From positions 1,135,001 through 1,199,000 of the forward strand of contig CALNXK010000100.1 of the NCBI GenBank assembly GCA_942486035.1: 64,000 bases of DNA, written 5' to 3'. This document shows, piece by piece, positions 1 to 12,300 of the stretch. The position numbers and the translations under genes are program-made. The notes under the pieces were generated by a model. The model was not told the DNA's origin. It saw only the letters and a list, made by a program, of their open reading frames with translations, and did no database searches. Numbering within the stretch: position 1 is the first letter of the stretch; each line of letters opens with the position of its first letter. This DNA comes from Porites lobata (taxonomy: Eukaryota; Cnidaria; Anthozoa; Scleractinia; Poritidae).

Positions 1-475
1 TCTCTCATTTTCATTTGATCACGTTTACATGATAGGTGGGGTGACCCGCCAAGGCGGGTAGCCCGGTCTACCAGACCGGGTTACCCTCTCAGCCGGGGTC
101 ACAATTTGTCATGTAAACGTTTCAAGGTGGGGTAACCCGCCTGGCCGGGGTCGGATTCGTGATATATCAAATTCGCGCAAAATTCACTTTCGCGGTGTCT
201 TTGCATTATGATTAAAGTTAACAATAGAAAGCTATTGCACTGACGGGTTGCAGCAAGAGCAACAAGTGAGTGAAAAAGTGCATTAATCGCCAAAACTCGT
301 GGTTTGCCAGCATTTTTCTTGTTTACGTGCTTAGCGACCATTCAATAATCTTGAGAAAGTGCACCCCGGGAAGGCGGGGTTGTAAGATTGCATGTAAAGG
401 CGGGTTATTTTTTTACCTCACCTAAGCGGGTTACCTCACCTACCTGGGGTCCCCCACCTCCATGTAAACAGGCCC
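1..475. repeat. Foldback repeat, Harbinger-like, copy 1 (left part may be cut by window edge)
   Basis: GC-rich blocks of the type GGTGGGGTAACCCGCC alternate in both orientations, and the right end reads CATGTAAACAGGCCC followed by TAA. The same right end and the same internal blocks recur at 39383-39564, where both ends are present. This copy has a larger AT-rich centre (about 130-400). No transposase is seen, so it is a non-autonomous element. Confidence 0.75.
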
Positions 476-1656
476 TAAGTGATCAGCTTTTGATACGAAA
501 ATGATTTTTCGTTCTCATCATTTTCACAAGAAAGGTTGTGCAATTGGCCTCATTTTTCACTTAAGATTGCTCCCGGAATTTCTGAATGGTTCGCATTTCG
601 GAAATTCAGCAGATTCCGGAATTTTTGGAAACTGTACCATTCACCGCTGTTTCCAAACTTTCGAAAGTTTTGGTAGAATGGAAAGCGCCTACTGTCTCCA
701 ATCTCTATTCAGGGTCGGTCTCTTGATCCTGATTTAGATGGCTTCCTTTACTCTTCGTTCAAACCACTTAGGTTCTACAGTCAATATCTTGGTCTTCTCC
801 AGATCTATCATGTGTCCAGGGTAACCAATGTTAATGTGGTGGGACACCTCAGATGTGGTCGTACTGGGTTCCCTGTGTTCCGAGAATCTTGCCTTTAAAG
901 ATCTTTCTGTTTCCTTAATATATTAACAAGACTTCAGTTGACGTCGAAAGCTTTATAAGTTTTCAATTTTATCCGAGTTTTAAGTTTAAATTTTTGCTCA
1001 TAATTCATTTTCGAAGAAATGAAAAAATGTGTTCCCAGTGGAAAAAAAAGAAGACTAGATCAGTCGCAAAAAACAATTCCCGCAATGTAAAAGGAAAGAA
1101 AGAATAAAAAACATAAAAATTCGCCCATCCGCAATATTGTACAGGATATGAACTTTACAGATATGCGCGCGGGCCGATAAAACTGTAGCCTGCGCAGTAA
1201 GCGTTTCTGCGTGAAGTTCTGGGAGGAAATAATTTCTCTGGCAGGAGAAGAAGCTTTTTTTAATATTCTTTAGCGATTTTCACGCTGTTTGATAGACTGC
1301 AAAACAGCCGCTTGTCGGTTTTTCATGGCACGAGACACTGGCATGAGATTCTCGCGCGAAGCGCGGGAGCCAGACACGCTCTAGAGACGACTCTAGCTTG
1401 CTCCAGACCTTTCGTCTGATCGCTCGAACGATCTTGATCTACCCAAAAATTGGGGCTGCTTTGCAGTCTACTTGATTAGTGGCATTCAGGAACATGATCG
1501 AAAATTTCCGGCTATATACCGTACAAGGGCGAGGACTTCCGAAGATCTCCGAAAGGACCCAGCAAAGCATCGAAGGACTGACCGCAGTCACCGGAACCAG
1601 AAGTTTCACACGACACATGGCAAGAACCGCTGTCAAGGGTTTGCTTTATGTCGAGG
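476..1656. other. Intergenic, 3' flank of the MS4A-like gene
   Basis: No coding exon is supported. Positions 1150-1450 hold GC-richer sequence with a hairpin around 1335-1372 (CTCGCGCGAAGCGCGGGAG) and text similar to 34130-34215 (CTCGCTCCAGACCTTTTGTC, GACTGTTTTGCAGT), so it is probably a degraded dispersed repeat. The remainder is AT-rich and unremarkable. I see no clear AATAAA signal for the minus-strand gene that ends at 1657. Confidence 0.5.
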
Positions 1657-4600
1657 TTATCTGCCTTCCTTTTTCTCTGTATAAGGGGGAGGTGGAAGGG
1701 AAACGTCCACTTCTGTGTAGCCAGGCAAGTGCGGAAGCTTTGGCAGTGTCTGGTACGGGGGAGGAGGGGGTCGCTCATCATATCGCGCTATTCTCGATTG
1801 CGTCTCCACCCCCCTCTGGCTTGGTCGATCTCTTCTTCTGTGTTGTCTGTGAGGGTGTTGAGAATATGGGCGATGTGCTGAAGAAGTAGGACTTGTCGTC
1901 GAAGATGACCTTGACGTCTGCAATAAGAGCAAAGTCATATGGTTGGTTTTGGTCTCCCATGTGGGTCAGCAAAAGGACATAAAATGGACATAATTGAGTT
2001 TTTGGAACTATAATCTGAGACTTTAAGCACTGCGATGCTTATTAAATTTTTCAACTTTTCCGTGCAGGGCTTCTTCCGGAGCCGCATAGCTTGGGCTCTC
2101 AAAAGGGAATGGAAGTGTGGGGCTGTGAGGCGAGAGAGACACAACAAAAGTTAGTTTACGTGAGATACTTCCCATTTTAATCAGTGATCAGCATTAAAAG
2201 ACACTGAGAATCACAAAGCGATACCTTGTTGCTAGGAGCGTTTGAGCGCTTGGGCGACACCAGAAGCATGCATGGTTATATATGCTGTTGGTGATGCCTG
2301 TTACTGTTTTTGCTCTAAAGCGCTTCAAGCAACACCCTAGTTAAAAATCTGAGACTTTTCTCCAATATTCTTGGTTTGCAACCACGTGACAAGGCGGCCA
2401 TGTTGGGGGTCAATACAATAGAATTTTTTCTCGAAGAATTTACATGAAAATAGAGTTTAGTTCCCAGAGGGGAGAAATGCTTTTGTTCTTGACCACCAAC
2501 ATGGCCGCCGTGACGTCATGTGCAAACCAGCAATATGGAACTAACAACACAAGGAGACATCACAGTATTTCTGAAATTTCCAGATAAGCAGAAAATTCTC
2601 CAAAACTCATGATTTCCTTGGTACCGTCTCCAACCCTCATTTCTGCATCCCCTTTCTTTCTAGCCCTGGGTTACAGTACAGCCCTTTTGTCACACCCTAA
2701 TGTAGCAAAATACACTTACTCTTCGTTGTTCTCTTATTTCTTCACGGGTGTCATTTAATACAGCTGGAGTTGATGAGATCATAGGCGCAAGTGATGAATT
2801 AAGTTCAACGGGTTGAGAATTATCCTAACAAAAAGAAAAAAATAAGCAAGCAACAAGATATGTACTAGCAAAACATAAATAACACGCATAGTTCCAGAAA
2901 CTTTCTTATCATTATATGTTTCTGGGAAACTGCCCACCTACCCCTCCCTTAAACAAACATCTTGCTCTATTAAAGTGAGAAGTAAGTGTTAATGTTGGCT
3001 TAGGGGAAAGGTATGTGAGCAGTTTCCCTGAAATGAATAATGATCTGTAATTCCATGGGGACCGGGTAGGGGGTAACCTCAGATAAACAGATAAATGGGG
3101 GTGGGCTTATGTAACACTAATATTGATTTTTGTTTTCTGTAAGTTGTGTTCAGATCTAGCAACTGTTTAATGCTACAAATCAAACTGTAACAATAAGGGC
3201 GAGGCAGGAGGTTTGTTAAAGGGTGACTGTTCAAATGGGGGGTTTGGAGAGGTAAGGCTTGAATGAGAGGGAGGCTAATGGAGAGATTATAGTAATGTTC
3301 TAATGTTGATTATTAATTTCCTTCCAAATATAAATTTTTATAATATTCACAACTACGGTTGGTGGTTAGTAAAATCCGAAGCTCATCCAGTGGCCAAAAC
3401 GTAACCTCCCAAACAGACATTCTTTTGGCTCATTCTGTAATCTTTGCTCCCTTGGAATGTGTGATAAAGCCCTAAGATTGTCCGCATATGGGAGGCTAAC
3501 CAAGCCAAGACTTTAATGAGTCTTTGCTGTAAAAAGGTTCACAAAATCTGAGACTCACCAGAACTTGCAAAACCAAGACTTTGGGACTCATCAAAAATGG
3601 TTCCAAAACTTTGAAACCAGATGAAAAGTTTCTGAGTCCATCAACTTTTCAGTAGGTAAAATTAGTTGAAACCCTACAACTGGGTAGCAGAAGTTCAGAC
3701 CAAAAATAAGGTTGTCATAGCTGTCATTAAGGGTCGTGAGGTCTGTAACTCTGTTGAACTCACTTGATGTTACAGGTGATCAAACTTGAAAGCTAACCGT
3801 GACACCATAAATTTTTATGAGATATTACAGGTGGATCTTTATTTGCTACAGCGGGAGCTTCAAACAGGGTTTGCAAATTTTATTGATGAGTGGAGTCAGT
3901 GTGACTTCTGCTTCACAAATGTTGGAGTCATTTTGGAATATCTGGTGTCAAGTATCAGACTTTCCAGCATGTGGTCCTGGCATGCATACACTATCGTGAG
4001 GGATACACGAAATAGCTGTGGCGGTCTGGTGACCTGGAAAGCTCAAATCCATGAAGACGGTGATCGAGTAAACTTTGAGCGTAATTTACCCTCCTCCTGT
4101 TTTGTCGTGCAGTATAATAATTCTTTAATTTCGATGATTTACTTAAGGTTTACAACGTTTGCAATTAACGTAAATTGAATTTGTTGCAAAAGAGGTAAGG
4201 ACAAAACTGTGTTTGTTACCGAAAATTTCTGGAGTAGAAGTGACTCCCTCCCTAACCTCAGTGGAGTCATCTGAACAATTTTGGCGTAAAATACGCCAAA
4301 TTTGGCGTATTTGCGAACCCTGTTCAAAACTTACAAAAATGTAATGAGAGCCCTGGGTTGACTATTTCCCTCTGTACTGTGCTTGCAGAGACTCACTCAC
4401 CTGTAATTGAGGAACTTTATTACAGCAGTCATACTGAAAAAATGATGCTTTAAATGCCACAAATGATCCTTTCATGCTGACAACAAACGTTATTGCAACA
4501 AGGCCAAGAAATGAACCAAAAAACATGTTCCATGATACTTCCCGATTGTCATTCACAATAATGGGCATGACAAGCCAGAACATTAGGATGCTTGTGATAA

Positions 4601-6039
4601 CTGTCAAAATGCAGAATATCAAGTAGACATGAATCTGCAAACAACAACAAAAAGTGCAATTGTACTCATTTGATCGCTTGAGAAAACAGCCAACATTTTG
4701 GGATACCACCACTGGTTGCCATGCCAAATGAGGTCTGAGAAATGACTGTAGAAATTCTATAATAATGATGTGTCACTACCCTGCTGTGGGTAGTGCTTCT
4801 GATTGGCTGAAGCAAATTTCCCTTGTAGTGCGACCAATCAGAAGTAACACCAAGATCTGGGTAGTGTCACCTCATCAGTATGAAATTTCTGTGTGCGATC
4901 ATATGACATTACTTCCATGGGTGAGCTGTTTTCTCATTGAGACTAAAGAGAAACATGCATGACATAGAAACAAAAATAGGTTCCCCACAGCTTTTAAAAA
5001 ACCAAGTAGGTTTCCATGATCTCAGGCACGGAACTGTGCACTTTGAAATCCTAGGACTAGACATACTGCTAGGTTAATTTTTACATGCTCATGCTATTCC
5101 TATCCTGCTAAAAATTCTTTTTCCAAAATGCACACTTGTGCATTTACAAAAGCTGATTACATGACCTACTGTTAGCTGTACATTAGATGCACATCAAATC
5201 ATACTAAAATCAGGTTACAAATAAAGATTTTCAAACTCACTGTAAGTTTTTTTGGTCTTTTATAGCTGAGACATCCAATTCCTCCAGTGACAAGAAACTG
5301 AAAAAGGAAAGAACAGAAACCACCGAAAAGATAACCTTTATACATTATTGACGCAATATCTCAAACCACAATTTAACTGTGTCAAGTATTGGATTTTTTT
5401 ATTTGTTGGGCGTTTCGTTTTAATTTTATAGAGCAATTCGCTTCACACTTGCTTCACACAATATCCGGTGATACATTTATGATCACAGATCGGATGTTAA
5501 AAAAAAACAAACTGTGATCCTCTAAGGCTATTGATTAGGCCAAAGGTTGTACTCGCTGAAATTTCGCTTTATTTTAAAGAAAGTCATAAGGAATAAATTA
5601 TTATTTAAACATAAATTACAAACAAAATTTAGAAGCTTACATAATGATTCGATCGCGAAATATTGACAACGCGACGAAGAAATTTCAGAAGACTTTTGTG
5701 GGTTCCTATGGCGATCCCAAAGAATTATTGCAAATTGCACGAATATTCGAATTTGATATCGTTTACATTGTACTTATACGTGAGAATTCCTCTTCAGTAA
5801 CGACCGCTTCATGCATGTATAATATGATTTCAAACAAACGTTGATCACAGATTTGATAACATACGCACCAATATTCCAGACCAGACTGGAAGGCCCTCTG
5901 GTTTAAACTTCAGAAAAGCATTATGATCTTCCTTTCTTGTATTGTAAGCTCCAATCCCGATACTTATCAATCCATTCAGCATCTGTACTATTCCTACACG
6001 AAGCGCTGTTTTGACAGAATAAAAATTTCGGTCCGCCAT
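1657..6039 (-). CDS. MS4A/CD20-like four-transmembrane protein with PPxY tail
   Basis: Five exons on the minus strand: 6039-5869, 5297-5241, 4634-4401, 2824-2720, 1917-1657. All introns are GT-AG and phase 0, giving 275 aa. Four hydrophobic segments lie near residues 12-32, 50-69, 77-101 and 111-138. The segment 'GLPVWSGIL|FLVTGGIG' followed by 'YKRPKKL' resembles the second membrane segment and basic loop of the MS4A/CD20 family. Family members are plasma-membrane or vesicle tetraspans, often ion-channel or receptor accessory subunits; the role here is unknown. The cytosolic tail (from about 155) is Ser/Arg/Pro-rich and carries two PPPY motifs (241-244 and 265-268), which typically bind WW domains of NEDD4-type ubiquitin ligases. 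The start is the only ATG ahead of the first membrane segment. The gene is divergent from SNX19. The alternative is another tetraspan family with the same topology. The exon structure is firm, the family call moderate. Confidence 0.8.
2371..2530. repeat. Small foldback element in MS4A-like intron 4
   Basis: The left arm 2371-2405 (TGGTTTGCAACCACGTGAC, then GGCGGCCATGTTGG) pairs with the right arm 2497-2530 (CCAACATGGCCGCC, then GTGCAAACCA). The spacer is about 90 bp. Without coding capacity, it is a MITE-like element. Confidence 0.7.
2918..3033. repeat. MITE family A, copy 1 (GTTTCTGGGAAACTGCCC ends)
   Basis: About 115 bp with inverted ends GTTTCTGGGAAACTGCCCAC and GCAGTTTCCCTGAAA, and a centre containing AGTAAGTGTTAATGTTGGC. 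Other copies lie at 10556-10664 and 46085-46198. Confidence 0.85.
3034..4400. other. Intron 3 of the MS4A-like gene, unique part
   Basis: AT-rich intronic sequence. It contains an open frame at 3786-4178 (+) with no recognisable domain. Around 4281-4311 the motif TTTGGCGTA recurs three times in alternating orientation. Nothing else is supported. Confidence 0.5.
4767..4872. repeat. Short inverted-repeat element in MS4A-like intron 2
   Basis: The ends TGTGTCACTACCC and GGGTAGTGTCAC are inverted. Inside, CTTCTGATTGGCTGAAG and GACCAATCAGAAG form a second inverted pair. The element is about 105 bp and non-coding. Confidence 0.65.
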
Positions 6040-6373
6040 CCTTCAAAAATTTAGATCCTTGTCAACAGAAACTTGAAGGCGCGGATGCCAAGGTACATGC
6101 AAGCTTCAGCTGGCTCACAGGTTATCCAACGTTGCCGCATTTCTATTTTTAAACGAAAATGTACCCAATTTCAATTTTAATTTGTGAAACTTGGATTTTC
6201 TCCAGACATCTTGTTTTTCGTCGCTGATAAATATCCACTATGAACGAAACATTGGCGGAAAATGGCCAAAATTTGTTAAGGTGTTTTCGGGGGTATTTTT
6301 CTTGGTGATCCTGTGATACAGCGAGGTGGCTCAGCTGTTCGAAATAAACCAGCAAAGTACAACATGGCGTAAC
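6040..6373. promoter_or_regulatory. Divergent promoter between the MS4A-like gene and SNX19
   Basis: Only 334 bp separate the two start codons, so both 5' UTRs and the shared promoter must lie here unless an upstream non-coding exon exists. No TATA box is evident. AACATGGCG at 6362-6370 sits just before the SNX19 start. Confidence 0.65.
6364..6372 (+). promoter_or_regulatory. Two-codon upstream ORF abutting the SNX19 start
   Basis: ATG GCG TAA occupies 6364-6372, and a single base then separates it from the SNX19 ATG at 6374. Both ATGs have the same AAC-ATG-G context. If the leader begins upstream, this minimal uORF would be met first and could dampen or gate SNX19 translation. Confidence 0.5.
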
Positions 6374-9300
6374 ATGGGCTGGCTGCTTGTTTTCGTGGTT
6401 TTATCCTGTCTTTTTTTCATCGGGTGCTCCTTAAAGACTTTATTGATTTATATTCTCCTGGTTGGCGTAAGTTATGGCTTCACGTACCTTTTCATCATCA
6501 ATAAATGGGGCCTTGATGGATTATTCGAGGAGTTTTTCAAAGCCGTCGAGTTATTTGGGTTTGGAGCTCCTCATCGGCTGGAAAACCGCATCGGGTACTC
6601 GTCGTTCTACTCAAATGGCTCCTTTAACAGCCTCGACGAGGTTCCAAAAGCTGTGGAAGAGGGATTTAAAAAGTTAATAGACAACATCATCCGCGATTTT
6701 ATTCGTACATGGTACGAAAATGTCGGGGAAGGAGAACTGTTCATTTCTGAAACGCGGGATGCACTGGAGATGTTATGTTTGGAAGGCTACAAGCGCGGAT
6801 TGCAAATAGACTCACATTATTTAATCGAGCAGGTTATAGTGGTCTTTCACGGACACTTGGAGAGATTTAACAAAGCGATGGCCATCGTGAAAGCAAAGGA
6901 TCCAAAACTCCGACTCAGCATTAGCTCATCACAGCTGTTATGTCAAACGTATGAATCACAGCTGTGTTCCAAGCCACCTTCTTTGTCAAGTTCAGCTGCC
7001 GAACTCAGTTATTTAAGAAATGTGGTCGATTCGCTTCTAGCGGCAATGATCCCAAAGGACACGTTTAGTTGTGATACTGGAAGATTTATTTTGCGGGAGA
7101 TTTTGACTGTGCAAGTTGTGGAACCCCTTGTACAACTCTTAACAGACCCTGATTGGATTTGCCAAGCTGTAATTGAAATCCTAAGAAAGCAAAATGAAGG
7201 TGATAGAAAAATCATGTCCACAGTCAAAGAAGAACATGATTCTCTTGCAACAGACGATCACTGCAATAGTTTAAGTTGCACAAATGAACCACATGCACCT
7301 GGCAAGGTCAATCTGCCCTTGTTAAGTGAGAAAACAACAGCTGCTGTAGATATGCAGAGAACAGCTATTGAACGAATTATTAGTAGGAAAGAAAGTGAAG
7401 AGTCTGTGGAAGATATCGGAGAAAGAATTGAAATTACTGCACCTGGGTCTTGTGTGGAAAGTCCTGATTTCCGCTGGTCTGTAAGTACAGAGAGACAGCC
7501 TCCTGTTGGAGAAAGTCAGCATGACAGTGGAGACTCATTTTTAGTTATTTCTGTGGATGAAAGCAGAGAAAATGGCACCGAAGACCTCAATCAAGGAAGG
7601 AGTAACTGGTCAACAGAGGTAGTTCCACCATCATCAGTCGAGGATAGCAAAGAGAACACTTCATCAGACCAAAGTAACAGCGACAATAACTGGTCAATGG
7701 AGGCTGTCGCTCCACACTCAACAGAGAGCATGACATCAAGCAGTTTGTCATCCTCGTGGATGGTTTGCCCTTCATCAGAGGATGAGTCATTCAGAAGAAA
7801 GAGTTTTGAAGAAATGAAAGAGCATCTCTCAGAAAGTAATGGAGCTCTTCACAGTTGGAAAGAGATGACTATGTCTTGTTGCCATAAATTTGAGGCGAGT
7901 GGAGACAGTTACCGTCCTCTCTCATTGGTTGCACAAAAGGGGAGTAGTGACGAAGAATCTGATGAAACAGGTGATACGCCATGTCTTAGACTTACGACAA
8001 GAAGATTTTCTCTTCCAGAATCTGAAAACAAGACTGAAGCTCATAGAAATCTTCCAAGATCTGGCAGTGTGCCGTGTAATCTTTCGTTAGCACATTATGA
8101 CAACCTAGACATGGAGGAGTTTTATACACCTAAGAGCCCAAGAAAAATTTATAGCCCTCACATTTATAGCGGGAGCTTCTGCAGCAGTTCTGACAGTTTT
8201 AAGTCCATTTCCAGTGAAGAGGATATTTTAGATTCATACATTGAGTGTGGGGAAGAAGCATTGGAAGAATCTGATGACTTTCACTCAAGCATTAATGGAG
8301 GTCACAGTCTTGGGGTAGTTACTAAGAAATCAACCAAGAGCAGAATTACCAAACAAGTCTCATTTGAGGAATGTCAGGGAAAACACTTGTCCTCAGCAGT
8401 AGCAAAAGAGTTAGCTACTTCTGAATGTGCTTTCCCCTCCTCCAGCCAAGAAATTTCCAGTCCTAAGAAGGCTATATTGAGAAACAAGAATGGCTCCTCA
8501 GAGCTTGATAGCATCAAGGAGTCTTCATGGGAGGCAACAGATAGGGACAATGTTGTAGATGACCCTTCTACAGGATGGAAACGTTTACGTCTGGGGTTTG
8601 GAGGTCAAAGTTCAGACTCATCCATAAGTGACGCATTTATTACAGCCAGTAAGAAACTTGTTTCAAATTTCAAGCCACCCTTTAAATTTGATAGTTTCAG
8701 TAGTAACAGCACAAAATCTTCAGAGGCAAGCGTTTCATCAGGGGGGGAATCTTTGGACCATTCTTCTGCAAATCAGGGGGAGATATCACCTCAAAAGGCA
8801 AGCTTAGCTGTTGCAAGAGGCAGAGCTGCAACATACACTTCATGCGGCATAAGACGACTGTCCAGGAGTGATGCCGTGATAGAAGAGTCAATGGACAGTA
8901 GTGATACAGACACCTGCTACGGGACACCCAGAGATGACTGGACACAAGAGGCTTTAGGTGTCAACGACAAAGGCAAGGATGGAGTGGACAGTTCCATAAT
9001 GCGAGTTAAAAGAATGCACCCCAGTGAACTGATTTCTATCCCCATCACGTTTGTTGCTTTGGAGACCACTTGGGAACCAGGCAGAAATAAATACACACTC
9101 TACAAAATAGAGGTCAGTTAGCAGTTCTGTAACATTTTTGCTAAATGTAGTATTTATATACATGTACTCATAGTTCAATCCCCAATTTGATTTACAAGTG
9201 GAACTGTCCGATAAGAGACTAGCAAAGAACTTTGACTATGACAACTTGCTCTTGTGCTGCTAAATGCAGTATTTGTATACATGTACTCTTAGTTCAATCC

Positions 9301-12300
9301 TCTTTTTGATTTACAAACAGTACTGTCCGATAAGAGACTAGCACAAAGCACTTTGACTATAATAATTAGAGCCCTCATTGCTCTTGTGCTTAGCTTCCAG
9401 CCATTTGTTGTCCACTGTGCTTTCTTCCACTCAATGCACAGTGTAGATGATGAAAAGGCAAGCTTAACCTTTCCCTGTTTTCAGAGCATGTAATATGCCA
9501 ACTTTAAAGTGCTTTCAAAACTTGGGAAACAGTGGGGCTATAAATTCTTTGCTGTTATTCATCATGTATTGAAACAATTATGGAAATATGAAAATGACAT
9601 GCAGTCATATTAATAATGTAGAGGAGACAAAAAACCTTTTTGGTAAAAATAACTTGAGGAGGGATTTTTCAATACAGTTATGTACCTAGTAAAGCTAAAT
9701 GTAGGCCAGCGATTGGTGTGAGCTTAATGTCATTATCACCTCTCTTGACAGTACGACATAAGGATTTGGCATGAGGTCTATACTGCGGCAGTAAAACAGG
9801 CAAAGCGTGAAGCTAAGAAAGAGCAGATGAAGAGAAGATTGTATGCAGATGAAAAAGACAGCAAAGAGGATGATGAAGAAATTTCTTTGGATAGAATAAA
9901 GCAGAATGTTCCTCTAAGGCGAGTGATTAATAGACGGTACAGGGAATTTATGGAGCTTCACAATAGACTGATGAGTGGAGAGCTTGCTGTTCACATGAAA
10001 GGTATACATTTTGTAGTAAATTAGTAGATATAAATATGACAAGGTTGGTCATGGACCCTTAAGTAGTGATGGAGGCTGCTGCATGTGCTGGTTTTCTCTG
10101 CCAAGGTTACTCTCATCCCTTGTGTAATGCCATCTCAATTGAATCTTGGATTCCAATTGACCAGACTGGCTGGGTTGTCATGGTGGAGGCCGCTTGCCGG
10201 ATTGCCACAGATGCCTTCTTCCTCATGCTAGATCATTGCCTGGCTCCTTCAACCTTTTAGGCACCAGCACACAATCTCATCTCCTGGTGATGAGTTTAAT
10301 CCTTGTATGACACAGGAAAAAAAATTGAGATTTCTATTAACCCATTAAGTCCCAATAGTGACCAACATTAATTTTCTCCTAACAATATCCACACATTGTC
10401 AAGAGATTAGGTTATGAGAATTAATAAAATGATCACCTAAGAGAAAATGCTTTGATCTTTTATCAAAATAATTCTCTCAACTTATTCTTTAAGGAAATAT
10501 ATAGAGATCAGTTTGGAGAATTTGTATGTGGATATAGGGGTTTAAAGGGTTAATAATGGATAACTGCCCACCTACCCCTCCCCTAAGTCACAATTTTGCC
10601 CTTAGTGAGAAGTAAGTGTTAATGTTGACCTAGGGGAGGGGTAAGTGGTCAGTTACCCAGAAACCTCGATTGATCCGATCCAAAAATCTTTAAAAGGGCT
10701 TCTCTTTAGAGGAGTTGAAGCCATGGCTTTCTGGTCCCAGTTGGTCAAATTTCAAAAGCTGGATAGCCCTATCCACCAGATAAATCAATATCCGGTGGAT
10801 AAGTGTCAGGGAAACCAATATTATTGAACATTCTATCCAGTGGATAGCAAATTATCTTGTTGACAGCATTATCCATCACTAATTCTTTTGAACCACTGAC
10901 ACCAGGTTACTATTCCAGATACTTTACCTCTAAATTAGCCTGTTCCAGGCTCCGAGATGGTGGTGGAAAGTCGTTCAGTAATAAGAAATGCGAAAAACGC
11001 ACGGGGGCTGGAGAGAGACAGGGTGGCGGACAGGCCGCCACCGCCCCCTTTCCCAAGTTGTGCGCGTCTTATTTTCGCTTTGCTCATTTTCATACGTTAC
11101 CACTATACTATCTGAGAGCCTGGCACAGGCTACCTCTAAATTACAGGGGGATTGTGAGAGCCAATACCAATGAGGTTCAAGAGACAATCATTCTGTATAC
11201 TGCTAGGATTGAAGTGTTGATAGGTGGCATAGTTGCAAAAGTGATGGTGGTACACTCGGTTTGCAAAGCACATAAGCTTATTTCAGTAGGCAATAGTTGT
11301 AAAAATTTTCATCTGTATATACTCCCGTTTTAATCAATTTCCTCTGACTTTAACAGATATTCTGAAGCCCAACAGAAGATACAATTTGCCATTTGGAAGA
11401 CTAGATCCCGATGTTGTAGAGGGAAGAAGGGATCTGCTGCAGAATTATTTAAGGGTGAGATCTAGCAAAATATACATTTATGCTTCAATTTCCCCAGTAG
11501 AATTGCAAAGATTCAAAATTAGCCAAAATGAAATATGTGCTGAGCTCTGTTCCTAAAGGCAATAAGACACATGATGGAGTAAAATGGCTATGTGAACATT
11601 TAACACATAGCCGGTTTATTAAACTCAGAACATCAGATTAAAAGGTAACTACAAACTCTTACCAAACATACTTTGCGAAGGTGAGGGCAATCAAACTGTA
11701 ACAACACTAACATCACCATGGAACAAGAAAAAAGGCAGGAGCTGGGGAGGAGGCGGGCTGATGGAAAAAGTTTGTGTCTCAACAAAGTCAAAACCAAGAC
11801 ATCAATTATATGAAGATTAATGACTGCAACGTTGTCTACAACATTATTTTGTGTACTTCATGGTGGATTCAAAATTCAAAACTTTATCCTAGGTACCAAG
11901 CTCCCAATCTCTCCTCACGCATTGGCAAATCATTAATTAAATTCATGGTTCAGTTGTTGCATAAAATTGTATTTACGATCAAATAATGTATTAATTTATG
12001 CAGAAACTGCTTCTAGCAACTTTCTCTAAAACGATTGCCTTTGACACTAGCACTACATCGACAGTGGAACCCCGCCTTACGTCCACCTTGGTAATATGGT
12101 CACCTTGTTGTTACGGCCACTTTTTTCCAGCTGGGCAAAACGGCCACACATTTTGTTATAAAAAAAACCCTGTTAATGCAGTCATCCATTAATACGGCCA
12201 GCAGCCACATTTTAAATTCTATCACAGTAGGGGCTGGTTGGCCACAGTGGAGACCCCTGAATACCCCAGGGAACCCACCTTTCATTTAGGGAGGCAGCCT

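Noticed and set aside
1479..1889. 136-codon plus-strand frame
   Set aside because: Largely antisense to the last exon of the MS4A-like gene, which has coherent splice phases and PPPY motifs.
3786..4178. 130-codon open frame inside MS4A-like intron 3 (+)
   Set aside because: No recognisable domain, composition like the surrounding intron, no convincing promoter or splice context.
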